Source of the DNA: Myxococcales bacterium
GTDB lineage: Bacteria; Myxococcota_C; UBA6777
Length of the DNA: 64,000 nucleotides
Assembly (NCBI GenBank): GCA_020632975.1
Contig: JACKEL010000003.1
Coordinates: 310,001-374,000 of the forward strand
Direction: 5' to 3'
In this document: positions 17,204 to 24,423 of the stretch, one piece after another
How positions within the stretch are numbered: the stretch's first letter is position 1
How the letters are laid out: each line of letters begins with the position of its first letter
Position numbers and translations under genes: made by a program
The notes under the pieces: generated by a model
Seen by the model: the letters and a program-made list of their open reading frames with translations, nothing else
What the model was told of the DNA's origin: nothing
Databases searched by the model: none

Positions 17204-17805
17204 CAGTGGCGATGCTCCCCATGTTGGTGGCTGTGACCATGCTGGTGATGGTGTTCGTTTTCGCCGTGGCGATGGCTGTGTTCATTCTCGCCGTGGTGAT
17301 GGCTGTGTTCGCTTTCACCGTGATGATGGTCGTGGGTGCTCTCTTCATGGTGGTGATGGTGTCCATGGCTGTGACCACCACTACCATGGTAAGCCCCTTG
17401 CTCTGGGGTAAACGGTGCACGATGGACTTGGCATGTCAGCCCCATGCGCTCAAGCATCTCTTGCAACACATGGTCAGGTTGAAAGCGCAGCCAACGTTCC
17501 CCGATGGCCATGGGGACGTGGCGATTACCCATGTGGTAACAGGCTTTTGCGAATGCCACCCAGTCCTCACTATGGGCTGTGATCACCTCTTCTTGTTCTG
17601 CGACGACCTGCAACACTTGGTCGCACTCTGTAAAGAGGAAGTCGCCGTCTTGCAACACATCCCCTCGCTTTAGAAAAATGCCGACATCTTTGCCAGACTG
17701 TGTCGTGGTGCGAAAGCGTCCTTTTTGGCGGAGGGAGTAAGGCAAGATCACTTGATCGAGCACTGCGCCATGGTGATGATCCGAACGTCCAACCACTTTT
17801 AACAT
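17203..17805 (-). CDS. ureE: Urease accessory nickel chaperone UreE with long His-rich tail
   Basis: 200 residues from ATG with AAGGAGAG upstream. Residues 1-140 are the UreE fold, including the metal-site segment CYHMGNRHVPMAI. The last 55 residues form a His tail with about 28 His, made of repeats like GESEHSHHH and GENEHSHRH; the coding DNA here is a tandem repeat of about 27 bp. UreE delivers nickel to the UreG-UreF-UreD complex, and long His tails store extra nickel. It lies 57 bases after ureC. Confidence 0.95.
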   Translation of the reverse strand: MLKVVGRSDHHHGAVLDQVILPYSLRQKGRFRTTTQSGKDVGIFLKRGDVLQDGDFLFTECDQVLQVVAEQEEVITAHSEDWVAFAKACYHMGNRHVPMAIGERWLRFQPDHVLQEMLERMGLTCQVHRAPFTPEQGAYHGSGGHSHGHHHHHEESTHDHHHGESEHSHHHGENEHSHRHGENEHHHQHGHSHQHGEHRH

Positions 17806-17862
17806 GCTTGTCTCTCCTTCGTTGTGTTGCTCATCTCTTGCGATGGCGGGTCACGCTGTGTC

Positions 17863-19569
17863 TTAAAACAGCGAGTAGCGCTGCGCGAGAGGTAGCTCTG
17901 TGGCTGGATCGCAGGTGAGGATCTGGCCATCTGCTTTGACTTCGTATGTTTGGGGATCGACGCTGATGACAGGCATGTAACTGTTGTGAATCATGTCATT
18001 TTTGGTTACATCGCGACAGTTGGAGCAAGCTTCAAGGCGACGAAACAAACCTAGCTTTTCTCGCAAGCCGTTGTTGATGGATGCTTGGCTGGTGAAGGTC
18101 ACAGAGGTTGCGGCACCTGCATGGCCAAACCCCCCGAACATCGGTCGGTAGTGTACGGGTTGCGGCGTTGGGATCGATGCGTTGGCGTCACCCATAGGGG
18201 CTGCTGCGATAAAGCCACCTTTGAGGATGATCGCGGGTTTGATGCCAAAAAAGGCGGGTTTCCAAAGCACGACATCTGCGAGCTTTCCAACTTCGAGTGA
18301 GCCCACGATATGCGAGATGCCGTGTGCGATGGCTGGATTGATGGTGTACTTGGCGATGTAGCGTTTGGCGCGGAAGTTATCGGCCTCTCGCTCTTGATCT
18401 TCGGGCAGCCAACCGCGTTGGACTTTCATTTTGTGTGCTGTTTGCCAAGTGCGGCAGATCACCTCGCCCACGCGCCCCATGGCTTGGGAGTCTGAGGCGA
18501 TCATCGAAAATGCGCCCAAATCGTGAAGGATATCCTCTGCGGCGATGGTTTCTCGACGGATGCGAGAGTCTGCAAACGCTACATCTTCGGGGATATTTGG
18601 ATCGAGGTGGTGACATACCATCAACATATCGAGGTGTTCATCGACGGTGTTGATGGTGTAAGGGCGCGTTGGGTTGGTCGAAGAGGGGAGGACATTGGGG
18701 CGACCACAAGCGACGATGATGTCGGGTGCATGGCCGCCACCAGCACCTTCTGTGTGGTATGTGTGGATGGTGCGATTGCGAAAGGCTGCGAGGGTATCTT
18801 CGACAAAGCCCGATTCATTGAGGGTATCCGTGTGGATCGCCACTTGGACATCGTACTTTTCTGCGACAGCAAGGCAGTTTTCAATCGATGCGGGTGTTGT
18901 GCCCCAGTCTTCGTGCAGTTTCAGACCGCAAGCCCCAGCTTCGAGCTGTTCTTCGAGGGCTTTTGGCAAACTGGCGTTGCCTTTGCCCAAAAACCCGAAG
19001 TTCATGGGCATCATGTCTGTGCTGCGCAACATCAGTGCTAGGTTCCAAGCGCCTGGCGTGCAGGTGGTCGCGTTGGTGCCCGTTGCTGGGCCTGTTCCGC
19101 CGCCGATCATCGTGGTGACGCCCGACATCAGGGCTTCTTCGATTTGTTGCGGGCAGATAAAGTGGATATGGGCGTCCACTCCGCCCGCAGTCACGATATG
19201 TCCTTCACCTGCGATCACTTCGGTGCTGGCGCCGATATGGATCGTGACATTGGGTTGGATATCTGCGTTTCCAGCTTTACCGATCGCGTGGATCTTGCCG
19301 TCCTTGATGCCGATATCTGCTTTGACGATGCCCCAGTGATCCAAGATGAGTGCGTTGGTGATCACGCAATCCACGACGTCATCGCGAGATCGTTGACCCT
19401 GTCCCATGCCATCTCGAATCACCTTCCCGCCGCCGAATTTGACTTCTTCGCCGTAGGTCGTGAAGTCTTTTTCCACTTGTATCCACAGTTCGGTATCAGC
19501 CAAGCGTACTTTGTCGCCTACCGTTGGCCCGTACATATCTGCGTAGGCTTGCCGTGACAGTTCTACCAT
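17863..19569 (-). CDS. ureC: Urease alpha subunit
   Basis: 568 residues. All active-site residues fall at the same numbers as in Klebsiella UreC: H134 and H136 (VDAHIHF), carbamylated K217 (GACGLKLHEDWG), H246, H272, C319-H320 (MVCHH) and D360 (IASDSQ). The enzyme hydrolyses urea to ammonia and carbamate in the cytoplasm with a di-nickel centre. GGGAG precedes ATG. It is the catalytic subunit of ureABC, with ureB 18 bases upstream. It appears fully functional. Confidence 0.98.
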   Translation of the reverse strand: MVELSRQAYADMYGPTVGDKVRLADTELWIQVEKDFTTYGEEVKFGGGKVIRDGMGQGQRSRDDVVDCVITNALILDHWGIVKADIGIKDGKIHAIGKAGNADIQPNVTIHIGASTEVIAGEGHIVTAGGVDAHIHFICPQQIEEALMSGVTTMIGGGTGPATGTNATTCTPGAWNLALMLRSTDMMPMNFGFLGKGNASLPKALEEQLEAGACGLKLHEDWGTTPASIENCLAVAEKYDVQVAIHTDTLNESGFVEDTLAAFRNRTIHTYHTEGAGGGHAPDIIVACGRPNVLPSSTNPTRPYTINTVDEHLDMLMVCHHLDPNIPEDVAFADSRIRRETIAAEDILHDLGAFSMIASDSQAMGRVGEVICRTWQTAHKMKVQRGWLPEDQEREADNFRAKRYIAKYTINPAIAHGISHIVGSLEVGKLADVVLWKPAFFGIKPAIILKGGFIAAAPMGDANASIPTPQPVHYRPMFGGFGHAGAATSVTFTSQASINNGLREKLGLFRRLEACSNCRDVTKNDMIHNSYMPVISVDPQTYEVKADGQILTCDPATELPLAQRYSLF

Positions 19570-19587
19570 CGACTTGCTCCCTGAAGC

Positions 19588-19893
19588 TTATAGTTTGCCC
19601 ATGATCTCGCCGCGAAATCCGTACACTTCGCGATCTCCATCGAGTTCGACAAGTTCTACGTGGCGTGTTTGACCAGGCTCAAAACGCACCGCAGTACCCG
19701 CTGCAATGTTCAGGCGCATGCCTTTGGTGGGGGCACGATCAAAGTCGAGGGCGGGGTTTGTTTCGTAAAAGTGGTAGTGGCTTCCCACTTGGATCGGGCG
19801 ATCACCGTGGTTGACCACGGATATCTTGAGGGTCTTTCGCCCTTTGTTGAGTTGGATGGGGGCTGCATTGAGTCTGTATTCGCCGGGTTTCAT
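19588..19893 (-). CDS. ureB: Urease beta subunit
   Basis: 101 residues, standard length, with the family core MKPGEYRL, NHGDRPIQVGSHYHFYETNPALDFDR and the RFEPGQTRHVELVELDGDREVYGF end. It forms the structural (alpha-beta-gamma)3 urease with UreA and UreC. The start overlaps the ureA stop by four bases (ATGA). Confidence 0.97.
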   Translation of the reverse strand: MKPGEYRLNAAPIQLNKGRKTLKISVVNHGDRPIQVGSHYHFYETNPALDFDRAPTKGMRLNIAAGTAVRFEPGQTRHVELVELDGDREVYGFRGEIMGKL

Positions 19894-20216
19894 CTGGCCC
19901 CCTTTGCGGCAGCTTGTTGGATCGGATGGTGGACGGTCACCAGCTTGGTGCCATCGGGAAAAGTCGCTTCAACCTGCACAGCTTCGAGCATGTCGCCGAT
20001 GCCTTCCATCACATCGTCTTCGCTTAGCAGGGTTCGGCCTTCGCTCATCAACTGGGCGACGCTTTTGCCTTCTCGCGCGCCTTCCATGATCGCGGCTGAG
20101 ATATAAGCGGTGGCTTCTGGATAATTGAGTTTAATTCCTCTTGCGAGTCGTCTTTCTGCCAGCAACGCAGCGGTAAACAACAACAATTTATCCTTGTCTC
20201 TTGGAGATAATTCCAT
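19890..20216 (-). CDS. ureA: Urease gamma subunit
   Basis: 108 residues from MELSPRDKDKLLLFTAALLAERR, with AAAGGA eight bases before ATG; the longer open frame upstream is ureD in another frame. Contains the family segment LARGIKLNYPEATAYISA and VEATFPDGTKLVTVHHPI. Residue count is slightly above the usual 100 because of a short C-terminal extension (QQAAAKGAR). Confidence 0.97.
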   Translation of the reverse strand: MELSPRDKDKLLLFTAALLAERRLARGIKLNYPEATAYISAAIMEGAREGKSVAQLMSEGRTLLSEDDVMEGIGDMLEAVQVEATFPDGTKLVTVHHPIQQAAAKGAR

Positions 20217-20241
20217 CACAAATCCTTTGCATTCTACAAAG

Positions 20242-21102
20242 TCAGGTATTCCAAATCCTAGGCAGGCACGGCGCTTTGCCCAGTAAAAGCGGTCGTAATC
20301 TTTGCCAACAATCTCGAAGCTGTTGTAGTGCTTGCTCGCTGCAATCCCCGAGGTAGCGGACGACGATGACACCCATGCGTTGGGTGACACTGAGTGTGGT
20401 TTGTTGTGTTCCAAGATGTGCGCGCAGTTGCTCGACCCCCATCTGTGGGTCTTGTAAGCCAGCGATGACCAAAGTCCCCGATACGAGGTGTGTATGGAAG
20501 CCACTCATCGCGCGAAACAGTGGGTCATCTGCGGCTAGATATTGGCGCTCCAAGAGGAGCGGTCTGTCTTGGTGATAGATCGCCAAACGTTGCTCGACGC
20601 TGCCGCTCAAAAAGGGCAGGCCGCTTTTGGGTCGCCCAAGGCAAAACACATCGAGCCCGACAAATCGGGCGTCTCCGTACAGATCGACGCGTGTCGAGAG
20701 TCTGGCGTGCGCTCCATCGAAGATGATGGTCTCCATGGGCATCCACTCGCAGCAAGCGTCTTCGACGCGGATGCGCACCTGTTGACGCTGTGCACCGCCT
20801 TGGCTGTCCGCGCGGTAAATCTTCCCTGCAGAGGGCGTTGTGAGGAGGGCGTGACTACGTTCTGCGCATGTGACTTGGACTTGCAAGTCGTCGCCTGACA
20901 CCAAACCACCTGGAGGATGTAACAGGTACACGTGGCAGACTTCGCCTTCGGGATAAAAAGGGCGTTGCACACGCAGCGGACCCTGAAAGGCCATCTGTCG
21001 CAAGCAGGTCCTCTCCATCCCCTCATCAAAACCAAGAGACAGGAATGCTGGCCAGTGACGCTCTGTTTGTGTACTGAGATTGAACTTCGAAACTTGGTTC
21101 AT
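20242..21102 (-). CDS. ureD: Urease accessory protein UreD (UreH)
   Basis: 286 residues with the UreD signatures GPLRVQRPFYPEGEVCHVYLLHPPGGLVSGDDL and TTPSAGKIYRADSQGGAQRQQVRI. It is the first gene of the operon and is needed with UreF and UreG for nickel insertion. No strong ribosome binding site precedes the ATG. The upstream region 21103-21575 is expected to hold the operon promoter. No urea or nickel transporter gene is in the window. Confidence 0.94.
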   Translation of the reverse strand: MNQVSKFNLSTQTERHWPAFLSLGFDEGMERTCLRQMAFQGPLRVQRPFYPEGEVCHVYLLHPPGGLVSGDDLQVQVTCAERSHALLTTPSAGKIYRADSQGGAQRQQVRIRVEDACCEWMPMETIIFDGAHARLSTRVDLYGDARFVGLDVFCLGRPKSGLPFLSGSVEQRLAIYHQDRPLLLERQYLAADDPLFRAMSGFHTHLVSGTLVIAGLQDPQMGVEQLRAHLGTQQTTLSVTQRMGVIVVRYLGDCSEQALQQLRDCWQRLRPLLLGKAPCLPRIWNT

Positions 21103-21575
21103 CAGCGTTGCACCGCTGGGCTCGATTCCTCATCGAACGCGGTGACCTCAACGCTTGTTTGTTGGATGACTCGCTTCTTTTGCCCGACTGGACTGCGGAT
21201 CATACTTTTCTCCTAAGATCTCCTTCGTCACCCCTACCTGACGAACTTCAACGCTTTTCGCATGTGAAGGTTCTCGCTGTGTTTTCCTCTGTGGATACGA
21301 CCCCATCTCATCAGCCCCAACGCTTTGGCGCACGGGACATCTCGGTCTTTCCGAGCCTACGCGATCCACACAGTCTCCACTCAGGGTTGAATAAAACACT
21401 CTTTATGTTGCTTTGCAACAATTTTTTCCCCGAAGAAAGATCGATAAAGTTTTTTCCTTTTTCGCTACAAGTGTATGCGTTTAATAGATATTTATATGCA
21501 CTGCATAAATGCTTTTTTATTTTGCATAATGTTGCAGCGCAACACATTGGTGTTGCAACATACTAGAGGAGAGAC
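21103..21575. other. Urease operon upstream region with TGTTGC dyads
   Basis: 473 bases between ureD (minus) and a small plus-strand ORF. The right half (21400-21570) is A+T-rich. It contains three copies of a TGTTGC/GCAACA dyad, listed separately. A long open frame here (from 21108) has no protein-like composition and is not supported. Confidence 0.5.
21406..21560. promoter_or_regulatory. TGTTGC-type dyad cluster
   Basis: TGTTGC-ttt-GCAACA at 21406-21420, TGTTGC-agc-GCAACA at 21530-21544 and TGTTGCAACA at 21551-21560. All are perfect, and the first two share the same 3-base spacing. The last two sit just upstream of the AGAGGAG site of the small ORF at 21576. The first copy is followed by a T-run (ATTTTTTCC), so it could also work as a weak terminator. 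Isolated half-sites also occur before the kinase operon (24307, 24326, 24370). Confidence 0.5.
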
Positions 21576-21746
21576 ATGGAGATCGCGCCGATTTATCCGT
21601 GCGTAGGGGCTTGGGAGCGAGGTTGGTTGGACGGGAGCAACGAAAGCAACGAAAGGAGAGAAAGGAGGGCTTTGGATGAACAGCTCACATCGACGGCGGC
21701 TTTCATCGCGGAGGTGTTGCCTGGATCGTGGGAGCTTGTTTGTTAG
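21576..21746 (+). CDS. Possible 56-residue small protein
   Basis: ATG at 21576 is preceded by AGAGGAG with a 6-base spacer, an excellent site. The frame gives MEIAPIYPCVGAWERGW, then SNESNERRERR, then an amphipathic segment ending ELVC, and stops with TAG at 21744-21746. The stop overlaps the MAPEG gene end by four bases, convergent. Composition is plausible but no family is recognised. Support is the ribosome site plus the adjacent dyads; it may be a fortuitous frame. Confidence 0.35.
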   Translation: MEIAPIYPCVGAWERGWLDGSNESNERRERRALDEQLTSTAAFIAEVLPGSWELVC

Positions 21747-22141
21747 GCGAGGAGTGCGCGGATGATGTTGATGAGGGCACCAACCCACAACACAACGCCT
21801 GTGAGGGAGCTGATTGCGAAGCCAGGGCCGCGTTTTTTGGCTTCTGCATAGTAACCTTGGGCATAGATGAAACGTCCCAAAGCCCAGACACCACCGAGGA
21901 TTCCGCCCCACATCGGGGAGACATAAAAAGAGAACAGCCACAATGCGGGGACGAAGAAGACAAGCTGTTCAACGGTGTTTTGTTGAACGCGGAAAAAGCG
22001 TTCAAAGTCGAGATTTCCAGTGGTTTGGGGGACAGGCACTTTGTATTTGTAGCGTGCGCCGCTAACACGAAACATTGTGTAGTAGTAAACGGCGAGAGAT
22101 GCGAGGGTTGCAAGTGCGGGCCAAGCGTAAACTTTAGTCAT
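21743..22141 (-). CDS. MAPEG-family membrane protein
   Basis: 132 residues from MTKVYAWPALATLASLAVYYYTM, with AAGGAG six bases before ATG. Four membrane segments are visible. The conserved MAPEG tract is FERFFRVQQNTVEQLVFFVPALWLFSFYVSPMWGGILGGVWALGRFIYAQGYY, with the R-x-x-x-N-x-x-E (RVQQNTVEQ) and GRFIYAQGYY signatures. Bacterial MAPEG proteins are glutathione-dependent transferases or peroxidases of the inner membrane; the substrate here is unknown. Confidence 0.9.
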   Translation of the reverse strand: MTKVYAWPALATLASLAVYYYTMFRVSGARYKYKVPVPQTTGNLDFERFFRVQQNTVEQLVFFVPALWLFSFYVSPMWGGILGGVWALGRFIYAQGYYAEAKKRGPGFAISSLTGVVLWVGALINIIRALLA

Positions 22142-22283
22142 GGAAAACTCCTTGCGTAGGGTTGGGGCGCAGATCAAGCGCGAGATGACTCATCAACGAG
22201 AAGATGAGCGGTGACAGGGGGTTCAAATGTTTGGCTGCAAGTTTTAAGGCTGAAATGGCCTGCTGGCAAGTCGAAGGGGTGTG

Positions 22284-23015
22284 TTAATTTGCACGAGACA
22301 TGTGCGTAGAGCAAAAGCGGAAGACTTTGGCGGGGCGCGCGGAGGTCAGTCGTTTTCCTGGGGCCTCTTCGAGAAGGCCGTCGTCGATCATACGGTGAAA
22401 GCGGCGTCGAAAGTTCCCAGGATCTTGAGGTTTGCCAAGGATGATCTCGTACACAGACCGCAGTTCTGCGATGGAGAAAGTGGGGGGAACCAGCTCAAAA
22501 GCGATGTTGGTGTAGTCGAGTTTTCCGCGGATGCGTTGAAGGGCCATCTCGATCATCTCCAAGTGATCGAAGGCTAGGCGGAGAGAAGAGAGTTCTGTGG
22601 TGGAGAGCCAGTCCGCCGCCGCTGCATCTCCACCAGCCCTCACAAATGGCGCAAGATCGGGGCGAACCAACGCATAATGGGTCACGCTAAAAACGCGGGT
22701 TCGTGGGTCGCGTTGGGCTTTCCCAAAAGTGTAGAGTTGTTCGAGATAGACAGAGCCAACAGGAAGGCCCGTTTCTTCGGCAAGTTCGCGATGGGCTGCG
22801 GTTTCTAGATCTTCGCCTTGATCTTCGTAAGCGTCGCCCACGCGGACAAATCCGCCTGGCAAGGCCCACTGGCTTTTGAAGGGAGGTTCGTCGCGTTGGA
22901 TGAGCAATACTTTGAGATCCGCATCAAGGATCGTAAACACCACGAGATCCACAGCCACAAGAGGTCGCGCAAAGTCCGCTAGATAGGGAGGAGTTGCAGA
23001 AGCTTTCTTTTTCAT
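22284..23015 (-). CDS. Nudix-domain regulator (NrtR-like) or ADP-ribose pyrophosphatase
   Basis: 243 residues. The N-terminal Nudix fold has GGFVRVGD and an intact core RELAEETGL with a preceding Glu, though three extra residues lie between the Gly and Glu parts. The C-terminal third (about 160-235) is a winged-helix-like segment with LRSVYEIILGKPQDPGNFRRRFHRMIDDGLLEE, as in NrtR regulators of NAD metabolism. It overlaps the nicotinamidase-like gene by four bases (ATGA). This context supports control of NAD salvage by ADP-ribose sensing. An intact catalytic motif means it could also hydrolyse ADP-ribose. Confidence 0.85.
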   Translation of the reverse strand: MKKKASATPPYLADFARPLVAVDLVVFTILDADLKVLLIQRDEPPFKSQWALPGGFVRVGDAYEDQGEDLETAAHRELAEETGLPVGSVYLEQLYTFGKAQRDPRTRVFSVTHYALVRPDLAPFVRAGGDAAAADWLSTTELSSLRLAFDHLEMIEMALQRIRGKLDYTNIAFELVPPTFSIAELRSVYEIILGKPQDPGNFRRRFHRMIDDGLLEEAPGKRLTSARPAKVFRFCSTHMSRAN

Positions 23016-23980
23016 CCGATGAGATCTTCTTCCGTGGTCACGATGTTCATCCCTGCGTTGCCCAAGATCTCCAAGGTTTGTTCTGCGATATGAGGGAAGT
23101 TGAGCGAGTCTGGGAGAGGGTGCAATGGAGGCGGAGGGACGGGGGACATCGCGTCTTTGAGCACATAAAACTTACTGAGTTGTGTGGGGGCGTCTTTCTC
23201 AAGGCGTTCTTTGATATCGAGCAAGGTGGCGCGGACGCAGTGCGAACTCGCTTGGCCAAAGACATACACACGATCATAGCTCAACAATGTGGACAAAAGA
23301 CCCTCTCGAAAACTCCCAAGCTTTCGGCCTTCTAGCTCGGTGACTTCAGGGACAAAGACAGAATAACTCTCCGTGAGCGGTTCGCTCCCTTTGGTCTCGA
23401 AGTGGATGGGTTCTTCGCGGACGAGGCTATGAAAAAGCGCAGCCTCCCCAAGGGCGGGCATCAAAGCGTGTCCTGTGGTGCCTCGTAAGGTATGATAAGG
23501 CCAGATCGTTAGGACGTATCTTCCGCTGGATTCGAGGGCTTTGCAGTAAGCCAAACTTGCCTCAGGATGGCGCGTTGCGATCCAGTTGCCTGCTTCGATC
23601 TCTGCGGCATGAATGACCGTCAAAGGTGCGGGGGGGCGGCCCGAACGATCACGCCACCAAGCTGGATGGAAGATCTGATAGATATTGTGCGTGTCCAAGG
23701 AAAAATACAGCGACGTGATGTGCGAAAGATTGCGGTAAAACCAATGAAGCGTGCGCTTCATGTCATCGACCGCTCCTTTGACATACAACGCTCCTTGTGG
23801 GGCACAAAAGTCCACCTGGCAGTCGATCCCAAAGGCCGCGACACGCAGCTTATCTTCGCGTGATGGATGGACCACCTTCAACTCTTTGAGCTTCCGCGCT
23901 GCCGCAGCCACCTCCCACGAACGCTCGACGTAGACTTCTCCCGCTTGCTTTTCTTCGTAATAGGATGGCGCTGCGTACAT
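23012..23980 (-). CDS. Isochorismatase-superfamily nicotinamidase-like protein
   Basis: 322 residues, longer than the usual 180-220. AAAGGAG lies eight bases before ATG. Catalytic Asp is in GIDCQVDFCAPQGAL and catalytic Cys in FGQASSHCVRATLLDI. A metal-site-like SLDTHNIYQIFH segment and a VTIWPYHTLRGTTGHAL region match the nicotinamidase/PncA fold. It should deamidate nicotinamide or a related amide in the cytoplasm. It heads a two-gene operon with the NrtR-like gene. A 50-residue N-terminal extension and inserts after the metal site are unusual. Confidence 0.82.
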   Translation of the reverse strand: MYAAPSYYEEKQAGEVYVERSWEVAAAARKLKELKVVHPSREDKLRVAAFGIDCQVDFCAPQGALYVKGAVDDMKRTLHWFYRNLSHITSLYFSLDTHNIYQIFHPAWWRDRSGRPPAPLTVIHAAEIEAGNWIATRHPEASLAYCKALESSGRYVLTIWPYHTLRGTTGHALMPALGEAALFHSLVREEPIHFETKGSEPLTESYSVFVPEVTELEGRKLGSFREGLLSTLLSYDRVYVFGQASSHCVRATLLDIKERLEKDAPTQLSKFYVLKDAMSPVPPPPLHPLPDSLNFPHIAEQTLEILGNAGMNIVTTEEDLIG

Positions 23981-24423
23981 GATCGATCTCCTTTGAGAAA
24001 GTTTGTTTGACTTTAGTAAAAGTCAAAATGACTCTTTTGGAAGTAGCGCACGATATCCCGCCTGTCAAGTGTAAAAAAAATCAGACGATTTGATCTGCAT
24101 CAAAGGGGTGGATGATGTAGATCGTCTATTGCGTGAGTCTTTGTCTATAGGAGTGTTCGCGCGTATTACTTTTTTCAAGGAGGCGGGAGGACGCCTTATT
24201 TTTTATCTATTTCTTTGTTTATGAGCGTGAAAATAAAATTTGCATCGAAGCTCCGAGCAGGGGTCTCTGTATCCATCACTACGGTGTGATGGGGCAGATC
24301 GCAGATGCAACATCCTGAAGCGATTTGTTGCGCGTTGAAAAACAATTCGTCGTGTATTGGAACACAATTTGTTGCACGTCACAAAATGTCTGTCCTTTGT
24401 AGTGTTTTGAGAAAGAGAGACCG
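23981..24423. other. Divergent control region between the NAD-salvage pair and the kinase operon
   Basis: 443 bases. Left end: operator-like dyads at 24007-24033. Middle: a 5-bp G+C hairpin AGGCG/CGCCT at 24181-24196 followed by TTATTTTTTAT, which could attenuate rightward transcripts. Right: TGTTGC/GCAACA half-sites at 24307, 24326 and 24370 within 120 bases of the kinase start. No ORF or RNA gene was recognised. Confidence 0.5.
24007..24033. promoter_or_regulatory. Overlapping dyads, candidate NrtR-type operator
   Basis: TTGACTTT-agta-AAAGTCAA (24007-24026) is a perfect 8-bp dyad, overlapped by AGTCA-aaa-TGACT (24021-24033). They lie 27-53 bases upstream of the nicotinamidase start, just ahead of its ribosome binding site, where a repressor would act. 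NrtR regulators commonly control their own operons, so autoregulation by the second gene is the natural hypothesis. Confidence 0.5.

Noticed and set aside
21108..21566. 152-residue plus-strand frame upstream of ureD
   Set aside because: No ribosome site and unusual composition; it crosses the A+T-rich control region with TGTTGC dyads.
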